A DNA stretch of 64,000 nt from Thermothelomyces thermophilus ATCC 42464 (Eukaryota > Ascomycota > Sordariomycetes > Sordariales > Chaetomiaceae). The translations under genes were made by a program, and so were the position numbers. The DNA lies in the NCBI RefSeq assembly GCF_000226095.1, contig NC_016477.1, positions 558,001 to 622,000 on the forward strand. Reading direction: 5' to 3'. The notes beneath the pieces are model-generated. The model was not told the origin of the DNA, searched no databases, and saw only the letters and a program-made list of their open reading frames with translations. Every line of letters begins with the position of its first letter. Positions within the stretch are counted from its first letter, which is position 1. Shown here piece by piece: positions 24,269-35,030 of this stretch.

Positions 24269-27200
24269 TATTGCTATCACTCCCTTTGTTCCATTATGGT
24301 TTAGTACGAAGGTAACTTCGACCTTGATATCGACATAGTTATTAATATTACGGCTAAATAGCTGCTTACTTAGCTTAGGTAACTCTAGTAGTAGATCTAA
24401 GAGTTAGACTAGAGAGACAAGGCTACTTAAGCTTAAATTAAGGAACTCGAGAACGGCGAAAAGCACTTATAGAAACTAGTTAACGAGGCCTATACTAAAA
24501 TTAAGGCGCTCGAGACTGCCAAAGTAAGCTATATTAAGATCGAACTACCTAGCAAATATAGAGGAACTAAGGAGGATCTTATAGGATTCCTAACGAACCT
24601 CCGATCCTACTTCCGGCTTAATAATGACAAGTTTCTAGACGATAAAGCTAAAGTTCTCTATATAGCTATAAGACTAGAGGGTAAGGTACTTAGATAGTTT
24701 AAGCCTATATAGAATGACTACCTCACTAAGGAAGATAAAGATAACTAAGATATATTTATATAGGTAGTCTTTCGATCCTATGACCATTTTGAAGAAGAGC
24801 TTTAGAAGGTCTTTAGTGACAAAGATAAGAAGATTCATATATAAGAAAGACTTACCAATCTCTAATAGACCAAGTTAGTAGCCTTTTATACTATATAGTT
24901 TAGATAGGATATATTTAAGTCTTAGCTTAACGATAAGGCATTAATATAACTATTTTATAACGGCTTAAAGGAAAAGGTTAAAGATAAGCTATATAAGTAT
25001 AATCGGCCCAAGACTCTAGATAAATATATTATATAGGCTATTAGAATCAATGATTAACTCTATATATGAGAGTAGTGAAAATAAGGTCAAATAAATAGAA
25101 CTATAGTTAAAACTAATAATAAAAAAAATAGGTATACGTTAGCACCTTATATAGGATATATCCTAGAGCTATAAATATAGATATAGTATAGAAGTAAGAC
25201 TAGAAGAAGATAACTAAAGAGAAGTCTAATGTTATCTACTATAACTATAGAAAGAAAGGACATTATAAACGAGAATGTTAAAACCTAAAGAAAGAGTAGA
25301 AAATAGTCCTTAGAAAGGAAATTATAGTTATTAACGAAACTACTAAAGATGTTATCGAAGTAGCGGCTATAAGCTACGAAAACAGGGATAGCGATATAGA
25401 TAGTCTCGGATATAACGGTAATAGTAAAGACAAACAAGCACCGTACTCCGAACTAGTTACTATAGACCTAGAGATAGGTCTTGCGAAATAGGACATAATA
25501 GGAAAGTATATATTACTAATTTCGATTCTCCTAGCCTTAAGGTAATAGGGTTTTATAGTTATATAGAGGCGGGATAGATTGTAGACAACTAATACCTAAG
25601 GAATTAAAAGACCCGGACCTAATGTTCTATTCCTCTAGGAACGAATCGAATGGTACCATAATGAAGTTTTCTAGCTTAATACGGAACTACGCGAATAGGA
25701 TAGATACTTGACTTGACTTACCTAGTAGAGCAATAAGATAAGGGATAAGATAAGGGAACTCTGATATATTGTAGAAACTATTAAAGGAGAATAGCCTATA
25801 ATATATAATAGACCTAATAGCTACGCCAAGTATTTTAATGACTAGTAACTTAGCTATAATGTATGGAACCTAGAGTACTAGTTTATATATACGAACTATA
25901 GAAAAGACAAACGTATATAGGAAAACTACTAGAAGAAATATTCCTACCTTAGTGTTAAGGTATCTATAGTCTACGTATAGTAAGAAGGATTTAGAAAAGA
26001 GTTCCAATACCTCTTAGGCAATGCTATATAACTATACCTTTAATATAAGGTATATATATAAGTACCCTGGTTCTAGTATATATTATACAAATGCTAATAC
26101 TACTTTCGTAATAAATTCGAAAATAATTACTAGCTAACCTAATAAGAAAATGAGGACGGAAGCCTCTACCCTATAGAATAGGTCCATAATATAGGAAACA
26201 GAGTAGCCGAATTGCTCTAGAAGATCGAAGCCTACGATCTAAAAGGCATTACGGTAGTTCTAAAACGAGCCTAGCCTAGGTACTATAGAATAGAACAAGA
26301 TATATAGGACTCGTGCTAAAGTAACGATTGCCTCTACCATATAGACGAAAAGAAATTACGGATTTAGGAGCTTCAGATAAAGCTATAACATATATAATGA
26401 AAAGTAAAACGGACTTAATAGTAGGAAGCTATAAGCACTTAATAGCTTATAGAAATAAGTACGATCGACGAAGCCGCTATTAGCCGAATAACCAAAGAGG
26501 TTAACACTAACCTAGGAAACAGGTTAGGGCCTTTCGAAGGGCCTGAAAACCATTAGCGCCTATATAGCGGCAAGTAGTAGCATAGTATAGGAGGAACTAG
26601 CGTAAGAGACCACTATATCGAGACCTCCTAGCAGAGATATAGGAAATTGTCGTAATTTTTGGGCGATGGCGGTAAGACAAGCGACTATAGATAATAGTAC
26701 AATGGAAACAGCACGAAATGCTTATACTAGTAGATAGTAGAGCAGAGATAAACCTAATTTCGCCGACACTTGTAAATTAGCTATAGATACCCTAGAGAAT
26801 AAAGTAGAAGTATAGCATAGTCAAGGGGCCATTTCTAATATAATAGGTATATAGAGAGACCGAACTAATCGATATTACTATGGTAAGGAAGACTATAGTA
26901 ATCGTATTTAATATTATAGATATAGGTAATGATAAAGATATAATATTAGGGTTATTATAGTATAAAGATTATAACCTAGATATTAGCTAGAAGAATAGTA
27001 GCTACCTATGACCCTAAATAGAGTTATATTTAACTAGTAAGATAGGGAGTATATAAAGATCGCGAGAGGACGATACTTAGGGGAAGGCATATCCTATAGA
27101 TCTACTATAAGAGACGGATAGTAGTAGGCAGACTACTATAGACTCTAGAAGAAGCAATATAACGATATTAATATTACAATAAGAGGAACAAGCTAAACCA

Positions 27201-29573
27201 CTAATAGCTATTCTCTCTATTAATAAATGTAGAGCACTATAACTAGAGTAATAGGTTAAGATAAGAGAAATCGCTAGTATTGCTATAGACAGAACCAAGT
27301 TTGTATACTATTAGAAAACTGAGAAACGAGATAAGACTAGGGAAGTACTAAAGGAATATAAGGGATATTTAGCATTCGAACTAAAGTATCTAGAAGGATT
27401 ACCAGAGCACGGCCTATAGGATTACGAGATCAGGCTTAAGGAAGGAGCATGACTAAAGTTTTTTAAGATTTACTATACGAGCTAGACGTAGAATGAAGAA
27501 CTTGAACGATATTTAGAGGAGAACCTTTGATAAGAATATATCTGCTTATTAACATTGCTAATAGGATACCTAATCCTATTTATACCTAAGAAAGACGGAA
27601 AGCTATAGTTATATGTTAACTATTAGTAACTTAACGAATAGACTGTAAAAAATCCATACCTATTACTACTAATCTCATAGCTCTAAGATTAGTTAGTAAG
27701 AGCCTAATATTTCATGTATCTTAACTTGCTATCGGCCTATAACTATATATAAATTAAAGAAGGCGATAAGTGGAAAACAGCTTTTAGGATACCCTATAGC
27801 TATTATAAGTATCTTATTATATTATTTGGACTTATAAACACGTCGGCAACGTTCTAAGCCCTAATTAATCAAGCTATCTAACCCTTTCTTGATAAATTTA
27901 CAATATATTATCTTAATGATATACTTATCTTCTTAAAGACAATAGATAAATACTAGAAGTATATAAGAGTAGTACTAGACGCGTTATATATATATAAGCT
28001 ATTAGTTAATAAGGAAAAGAGCGAATTCTACGTTAGGAAGACGGTGTTTTTAGGATACGAGATATCCCTAGGACAAATTCGGATAGAACCTTTGAAGGTT
28101 AAAGCTATTAAGAACTGGCTACGACTGACGTTAGTTATAGGAGTATAAAGTTTTATCGGGTTTACAAACTTCTATTAGATGTTTATTAGGAACTTTAGAG
28201 TAATTATATAACCTTTATATAAACTTACCAAGAAGAACGCTAAATTCTAATAAGAAAGGTAATATAAGTAAGTATTTATATAGATCTATAATGCTATTAT
28301 TAAAGATTTAATACTAGTGCTACTAGACCTTAAAAAGCTATTTAAAGTGGAAACGGACGCTTTAGACTACGCTATTAGAGGACAATTAGGATAATAAGAC
28401 GAACAAGGGAAGTTATATCCTATAGCCTTCTTTTTAAAGAAACTCGATAGACTACGTCTTAATTATTCAATCTATAACAAGGAACTACTTACAATTATTA
28501 AAGCTTTTAAGGAATAATAACTATATCTTAACAGTATAATCAAACCAGTATAAGTATATATAGATTATAAGAACTTATAGTACTTTATAACGATAAAGGA
28601 GCTTAACAGACGATAAATATAATAGGCAGAATTCCTTATAGAATTCAATTTTGAGATTCGCTATAAGAAGGGCAAAGAGAACGTATAAGCAGACGCTTTA
28701 AGTCGACGAACGGATTATACGGAAGGACGAACGGAAATAACGCTACCGTTATTCAAGGAACGAATAGACGGAACGCTATATTACAAAACGTAGATACCTA
28801 TAGAAGATGATCTACTCGACCTGTTCCTGAAATATTATACGATCTTTCGAGAAGAAAGGATCAATAAGATATAGTATTAAATAGCACCTAGACTAGTAGT
28901 ACCTGATAGAGTAGAAGAAAAAGATAGGAAACTCTAGTACTAAGGTAAAGTATATATCTATAATGGGGATCAATAGCTACGAATGATTCGAAAACTCTAT
29001 AAATCGAAACTTAGAGAATATAAAGGAATGACAAAGATTGTTATATAAGTTAAGAAACATTATAACTTTCTATAGTTAATAGTATAAGTTAAGAAAGTTA
29101 TATAGAACTATGATATATATAATTAAAGCAAAATGGCACGATATAAGCCGTATAGGTTACTTTAGCTACTATTAATAGCTAACAAATTATAGACTTTAGT
29201 TATAATAGACTTTATTACAAAACTACTAGAATCTAAGGATACGGCTATAGGGGTAATCTACGATAGTATTCTTATTATAGTAGACTGCCTAACTAAATAG
29301 GTATACTTCTTTCCCTATAAGGAATCCTAGATAGCGGAACAGTTAGTAGATGTAATCTATTGGCAAGTTATATTAGTATATACCTAGCTATAAGAATAGA
29401 TTACTAATAGAGATACCAAGTTCGTATTAAAGTTTTAGTAAGCGTTAATATAATAATTAGGCGTTAATAGTAAGCTATTAACGGCATATTACCTATAGAC
29501 CGATAGACAAATAGAATAACTAAACCAAGTTATCAAGTAATATCTCTGTTCTTACGTTAACTACTAGTATATA

Positions 29574-32500
29574 TAATATTTATCCTTGACAACTCCCTTA
29601 TCCTATAAGGCTGCTAGCTATTCGTCTATAAAAATGGTGCTTCCCTTCGGTAGGTAGGATGCTTCAAATGATATTAAGGAATCTATTATGTCTATCCGGA
29701 TAGTAGGGAGAAGTTATACTATACGCTATATATCTTTAGGAAAGTCTTGTTCACGACGGGATAGGGTGTCGGGGCGGGACGCTTACGACCTAGGTTAGTA
29801 ATAGAGCTTAAAGTTAAAGAGGGAGAGTATCTCGGCCTATCGAGCTTGCTACTTACTAATTAAACGAGGCTAGGAAAAGTATTTGAGGTTTTTATAGTTG
29901 GTTAAGATCTAAAAGGGAGCTATAACACTATAAAGCTTGGCTAACTAGGCCTTTAGGTATAAGATGATTGTAAGTAACTCCTTATTATAGATTGTATAGT
30001 TCTGTTTAGCTAGGGTTAGTTTTATAGAGTAGTAGGCTATAGGGTATAGGACCCTATCTTCTCCCTGCTAGGATAGGTACCCCCCTAGCGCTGTCCTAGA
30101 GCAATCTGCCTTAAGTACCGTCTCCCGTTTAAGGTCCTATTATACGAGGACAGGTTCTAATATAAAGGCTATCTTAAGGGCGTTAAAGGCCTTCTATTCC
30201 TTAGTCCCCTACCGGAACGGGGTATTCTTACAGGTTAACTATGTCAAGGGTTCCGTCAGCCTAGAAAAGTTAGGGATAAAGTCTTAGTAGAAATTGGCAA
30301 ACCCTAGGAAGCTTTATACTCCCTAAACCTTCTGTGGTGCCTCCTACTCGCAGATAGCGGCTAGCTTTTCAGGGTCTAGGCGGACCTAGGCCCCTACCTC
30401 TATAATATAGCTAAGGTACTTAACTTCTTTTATAGTAAATGTATACTTCTTAAGATCTAGTATAAGTCTTACTTTCTATAACCTTTAGAGTATATCCCTT
30501 ACTCTCCTTATATAATCTTTCCTACTACCTAAAGTATAAACTAAGATATTATTAAGGTATACTATTACAAAGTCTCTAAACGTTAGGCCAAAAGCATTAT
30601 TAATATATTATTAGAAGGTTATAGGTACGCCTATAAGTCTAAAGGGACAGACAAGCCACTTAAAGAGGCCGAACTAGGTCCGGAATGCTATCAAATATTC
30701 GTAGCCCTTTGCGATCTAGATATAGTAGAAGGCCGCCTAGATATCTAACTTTATAAACTACTTAGCTCTAGCTAGGGAGCAAAGCGTTTCCTTAATAAGT
30801 AGGAGGGGGTATCGATCTTGCTTCGTGATCTTGTTTAACGCTTGATAGTCGATATAGAACCTCTAACCTCTGTCTGCTTTCTTTACTAAGAGGACAGGGG
30901 CAGCGGCTAAAGAGGAGCTAGCTCGGATCTATCCCTTATCTAGCAAGTTAACAACTTGCTTTCGGACTTCTAATAAATGATCTTATAGTATATTATAGAG
31001 AGGCCCCTAAGGGAGTTTAGGGATCTTTCTATCTAGGCCTTCCTTTAATTTAATATAATAATCGGCCGTATTATGATATAGGGGAAGTCTGCTAGCTTTC
31101 TCCTTGTTAAAGAGGTTGGCAAAGTTATAAAGTTTGTCTAGTAAAGTGACCTTTAACTCTATACTAGGCCCTAATTGGGTGCCCCTATTCCCTATACTTT
31201 CTCTGTTAAATTAGTGTCTTAATTCTAGGATAGTTATCATTTCCCGGATACTAGTAACTAGGAAGGTATCGGAAGTCTTCTTCTTCTATACCCTCTAAAC
31301 TATACCTATAAAGACTATACCTATAATTTAGGAGATTCCTGTCTATCTCGACCGCGAAGAGATCTTATAGACAAGTAATCTTAGTTATATCCTAATTTTA
31401 AGAATACCTATATATATATCTAGTTTGACCTCCTAGTATTCTATCTATAAGAGACCTAGTATAATATTATATACGAGTCCTAGGACTATATAAAATGTAG
31501 CCTAACTTTCCTAGCTATTAATATCTATTGTAATATAGGCTATCTAAATGATCTTCTAGTTCTATTATAGCCTAGTTATAGTCCTAAGGGTATATACAAT
31601 AAGCAAACTAATCTACTTAATTCCGAGCTTCTAATACATTCTTTTGCTAATAACACTATAGCTAGAACATCTACTATCCATTTAAGCATTTATAAAGCCA
31701 GTAGAGTTAAGGAAGATTAGAATAAGAAAAGGAGGTCTATCTATTCTTTTATAAATCTCTATAAACTCGTCTTCTAGGTAGTTGTAGTCTTCTAGCCCCC
31801 TCGCGAGACTTTGCTCGGGGGCTACTCTTTTCCCTACTCGTTATCTCCTTCGTCAGATAGGTCGTTATCTTCCTTCTAATCCTCAGCCTCTAAGGCATTA
31901 ATGTCGGTTCTTAGCTAGTTTTACTATACCAGCCTTAAAGCAGGGGCGAAGTAACACTTAGTAATAAAGTAACCCTTTTACCTATACTAGATATACGCTC
32001 CGGCTGCCTATCGGGCTATATATACTTCCGGACTAACCTATTTTGCCTATAAGGCGTTACCCCTATATTTTCCTACCTTATCCTTGTTAGGTCCCTTCCT
32101 CTATAGGTTAGTACGTGATAAGTTAATTCCGGTCATCGGTATATCTCCTTCCGTATCCTTCTCTTTCTATAGTTTAGGTGCTGCCTACTACCCCTATATC
32201 CGTTAATACTTGTCATTAAGCTAAAGAGCCTTGAGATCTATAGCAATCTTATAGTATTTCTTAACCGCTATTATATAATTATCCTAGGGAATCCCTTGTC
32301 TAACTGCTATATATTTAAGTTTCGGAAAGAGGCATTATTATAATTTGATTAGGTATAGCTCGTCGCTCTAAAGGAGACCGCCTGCCTTTAATAGCTTGGC
32401 CTTAAACTAAATAATAAAGGTAGTAAACGGTTCGTCGTCTCTCTATCGAAGGAATTCCAGTTCCGATAGGGCCACCATCTTCTTATAGGGGTTAGAGAAG

Positions 32501-33000
32501 ATACTCTCGAGATATTAGAGGAACTTGGTTAGGTTATACCTAACTTTTAGGCCTGTAGATTTATAGTAAGCTATAACCTAAGTCTATACCTAGCGTATAA
32601 GGTTTCCCTAGATAAAGACCTATTAGTCATAATTAGAGCTAATAAAATCTCTATTAGCCATAAGGACGTGTTCTATTATACTCTTCTATACTATAAAGAG
32701 TTCCTTTTTGCCGTCGAAAGGTTGACCGGTTAAGAGACGCTTCTACTACGGCCACTAAGCTTTAAAGGGCACCTTAGCCGACTTAGGGGTTAGGATAGGT
32801 TAGGTTTAGGATGCTCGGAGAGTGTCGATCGTCACGTTCTGCTGTTCTACTACTACTTAAAGGGAGCAGACAAGCTCCTATAATTCTACTAAGCCCGAGG
32901 GCCTATATACTATCGAATCTGTTATGACTACGTTGTCGATAACTCCTTTAGGGAGTTACTACCGGTAGAAGGTAGTCGAAATATAATATACTAGCCTTAT
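29574..33000 (-). pseudogene. gag-pol fragment of gypsy element E
   Basis: Gag-like region from about 33,000 (GVIDNVVITDSIVY) through SELEFL and FKAKLLKAGG. Protease motif MDSRCSSYSVI near 31,650-31,680 (DSG mutated to DSR). RT region with LDKGQIRASSSLAAAPVLLV (one stop in place of Q) and FYIDYQALNKIT near 30,820-30,960, then VYLNNILVYTL near 30,540-30,580 (YLDD mutated to YLNN). RNase H segment near 30,050-30,200 and a tail (SFEASYLPKGSTIFIDE) near 29,610-29,660. All are recognisable Ty3/gypsy signatures with RIP-type damage. Confidence 0.78.
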
Positions 33001-33006
33001 AGTAAC

Positions 33007-33305
33007 TGTAGATAAGCGTATAATATTCTATTCGACTACCTTAGAGAGGAAAAAGAGAAAGAATACAAGAGTTATACGGAGGGGCGCCTTTTGAGTGTAT
33101 ACGTTGTGACCTAGGTAGGGCCTGGTTAGGCTCTAGGTCGGGCCCTAACCAGGCCTTGGCCGCGTGTCTACCGGACGAGTTACGAACGAGCAACGAACGC
33201 TCCGCGGACCCGTGGGGCGTGGGTGAGTGGGGCACGGTGGGTCTGTTCCGTGCCCGGGTAAAGCCTAGGCATTGTCTAGCCTAGGTATAGCCTGGGCCTA
33301 TAACA
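33007..33305 (-). repeat. Probable 5' LTR of element E, with GC-rich hairpin
   Basis: Begins TGTTATAGG at 33305 in element orientation; the inner border at about 33,007 (..CTACA) is a guess, because the second LTR is absent. A GC-rich core (33,060-33,300) stands out from the AT-rich surroundings and contains an 11-bp-stem inverted repeat (GCCTGGTTAGG/CCTAACCAGGC) near 33,119-33,155. A leftward 64-codon open frame here is probably incidental. Confidence 0.5.
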
Positions 33306-33499
33306 TTTATATATTATTAATTAGGAACTATAGTATCTAGTTAAATAGCTTAATTTTAGATTAGAAGATAACTTATAGAAACTAGTTAAGAATTTAAACT
33401 ACCCTAAGAAATTGAAATAGTTCTATTACTAGAACCTAGATTAACTAAAGGCAAAACTAGGATAGAATCGAAGATAGCGCCCTAGTTAATAACGTTAAT

Positions 33500-34014
33500 A
33501 TTACTATTAAGCTATATACCTAGAACCGCCCTTGATTCCTACTACTCTATCTCTTCTAATTTATCTAAAGACGTAAGACCCTAGCGAACTATCTCTGACC
33601 CTTAAGACAATAATGATCGCTTTTAATGATAAATATAGTCTAAATGAGCTAGAGACTTATCTAAACGACGCTACGCTTTTACTAATAAATCGCGGTCGGT
33701 ATAGAGAGCTTCCTTAGCATCTTATTCTAGTTAGTTAAGGCGCTTTGACTTATCCATAATATAGGATATTATAGAAGTTAATATAGGAAAAATATATTAA
33801 TAAGGGGATATAGACAAGATAAGACCGGAACCTTAGAACTATTATATAACCTCCTATAACGAACGTATTTGCCGTAATAAGAAGAACTCTCTATTATATA
33901 GCAATAGAGGCTATAAGAAAAATAATAAGAACAAGATATCACTTCGAACCTTAGCTTATTAATAGTAGTAGCTAGGGCAATACGTTCCTTGGTCTTTATA
34001 GACCTTTTTATCAA
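33500..34014 (-). pseudogene. Antisense accessory ORF of copy D
   Basis: Between the chromodomain and 3' LTR of D, antisense to its pol, as in A-C. A leftward frame open from 34014 to 33778 includes CSYYFSYSLYCYIIESSSYY and GKYVRYRRLYNSS. Changing RIP-type Tyr back to Cys gives the same spacing, C-X2-C-X6-C-X8-C-X2-C-X6-C, as in B and C. The downstream part is broken by stops and its end is approximate. Because D is a diverged lineage, this supports the motif independently. Confidence 0.6.
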
Positions 34015-34157
34015 ATGCTTTACTATATAAGATATATCGTCAGTAGTATATAGAGGAAAGAAAGAAATATAGGAGATAACTTACTAAGGGTTATTAACGC
34101 TATTTAAAACGGCCTAAGATAGGCTTTTAGGTCAAAAGTCTTAAAGGAAGGGTATTA

Positions 34158-34582
34158 TATCACAGAAATATATATATAAGACGCCGCCTAAGCCGCCTCC
34201 CCCGACAGGCCAATAGGATAGTAGATACCAACGGACCAATTAGGGAAGGATTACGCTTAGCAAAGTGATCTATACACTATAAGATCACTACTATAGCTAT
34301 GATCTAGATAGCAAAGGATTACTAGGTAAAGAGTAATCCTAGGATTATATATATATATAGATAGTTACTTGTTATAGTAGACTTTAAGAGTTTACTAGTG
34401 ATAGTAACCCTCCTATAATATAGTACTTATATCAAGTATCGTTAAATACTGTACGAGATAACTCTAGTGTTGTTATAAACCCTTTGGCTTTACCAAATCC
34501 CTTAGACGACCTGTACGCTTGTTCTGTTTAATCTACCTTTGTCTGAACCCTTTTAGAAGAAGTCTAAGTTAGGTTCGTTATA
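34158..34582 (+). repeat. 3' LTR of copy D (425 bp)
   Basis: Starts TATCACAGAAATATA (from TGTCACGG) directly after the polypurine-like AAAGGAAGGGTATTA and ends AGGTTCGTTATA. It is followed by the second GATAT. Confidence 0.9.
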
Positions 34583-35030
34583 GATATACTACGAGTTCTA
34601 GGAACTAGGCCCTATAAGGCGTATAGAAGTCTTGACTAGGATCTCGGACATAATAGATAGATATGTTGTCGAAAGTGTATTAAAGTAGGGTAAGAGAGTT
34701 TATAATAGAAGAAGCTACTACTGATATTGAAGATACGTTGGTAGAGGAGTAGTCAAGGCGCCGGGCTTATAACTGCCGAACGTAGTAGGAGCTCTAGGAG
34801 CGTTAAAAGCAGTCTATAGTAGGTAGCTGTATGAAGGAGACAGTGCCTTGTTGAACTATCTATAAAGGAGACAAAATAACTAATATTTATAGACAAAGGA
34901 ACTGGCTAAAGCGTTAAACAGCCTTATATAGCTGTGGCAACGTGTGGCTAATACGTTTAGAAGCTCTATAGCTTCCGACAATATGTAAAGGTTAAAATAG
35001 ATAGGGCCGTGTTACGTGTTAATCTACTAA

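Larger units (their letters stand above)
29574..33305 (-). mobile_element. Gypsy element E, truncated, inside D
   Basis: Leftward Ty3/gypsy element of a different family. Its 5' end (TGTTATAGGCCC in element orientation) is at 33305. It continues through gag, protease, RT and RNase H and stops abruptly at about 29,574, before any integrase, where D sequence (AACTACTAG) begins. No target duplication or 3' LTR is visible, and about 0.5 kb of D is missing at the site. It is therefore a truncated or rearranged copy, not a clean insertion. Confidence 0.78.
24296..33470 (+). pseudogene. gag-pol of chromovirus copy D
   Basis: ATG at 24296 begins a gag like that of A-C (NFDLDIDI, then KYRGTKEDLIGFL). 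The zinc knuckle region lies near 25,235-25,290, the protease (ILVDSRAEIN) near 26,730-26,760, RT (LFGLINTSATF; YLNDILIF) near 27,820-27,930, RNase H near 28,330-28,700 and the integrase finger near 29,000-29,130. The integrase core runs to about 29,573. About 0.5 kb of integrase C-terminus is missing and element E occupies the gap. The chromodomain resumes near 33,309 (EDNL, LVKNLNYPKKL). Stops are dense. Confidence 0.84.
23844..34582 (+). mobile_element. Chromovirus copy D (rightward), disrupted by E
   Basis: Rightward Ty3/gypsy element related to A-C, with two 425-bp LTRs (23844-24268 and 34158-34582) flanked by the duplication GATAT. It holds gag from 24296, pol to about 29,573 in the integrase core, then foreign sequence (E), then its own chromodomain from about 33,309, the antisense accessory ORF, a polypurine tract and the 3' LTR. 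The RT box reads YLNDILIF and the protease DSRAE, so it is inactive. It belongs to the same family as A-C but is a separate lineage. Confidence 0.88.
21742..34651 (-). pseudogene. Copia-type gag-integrase polyprotein (F), split by D
   Basis: Starts MSEILVKTSIRL at 34651. When D and one GATAT are removed, the frame continues into 23838 (..YIELWL, then GFVDLNGDYEPDLEVP). A gag region is followed near 22,050-22,130 by a GAG-pre-integrase type segment (HLRASYLGLEALKALINNTR). An integrase core start follows (AYNLF, KLFPF, KSLDQIIRVI, KIKQDND), consistent with the first two catalytic acidic positions of a copia integrase. Many TAG/TAA codons fall at expected Trp/Gln sites. Family assignment rests on the order of these motifs; no alignment was run. 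Confidence 0.7.
1..35030. repeat. RIP-mutated nested retrotransposon block
   Basis: The whole stretch is TpA-rich and poor in CpA and TpG while keeping CpG, the bias that RIP leaves in ascomycete repeats. Reading retroelement frames through it shows the matching changes: Trp to stop (TGG to TAG/TGA), Gln to stop (CAG/CAA to TAG/TAA), Cys to Tyr, and Asp to Asn in catalytic motifs. All recognisable coding homology is retroelement gag, pol or an accessory ORF; no host gene is visible. The bias ends near 35,030, where CA and TG become common again. Dinucleotide ratios were judged by eye, not calculated. Confidence 0.92.
21509..35030 (-). mobile_element. Ty1/copia element F, interrupted by D
   Basis: Leftward copia-type remnant split into 21509-23843 and 34583 to about 35,030 by the insertion of D (GATAT duplication at 23839-23843 and 34583-34587). 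Upstream of the polyprotein start at 34651 lies an AT-rich leader with a TATA-like stretch, probably including its 5' LTR, whose ends I could not place. The left end is cut off after the first part of the integrase, next to the truncated LTR of copy A. RT and RNase H are absent from the window. Confidence 0.72.

Noticed and set aside
33041-33235. 64-codon minus-strand ORF as a gene
   Set aside because: It lies in the probable LTR/leader of element E and overlaps its hairpin; open only because the patch is GC-rich.
1-35030. CRISPR array, bacterial operon or phage content
   Set aside because: The repeats are LTRs hundreds of bases long with target duplications and retroelement coding content; introns and RIP show a fungal genome.
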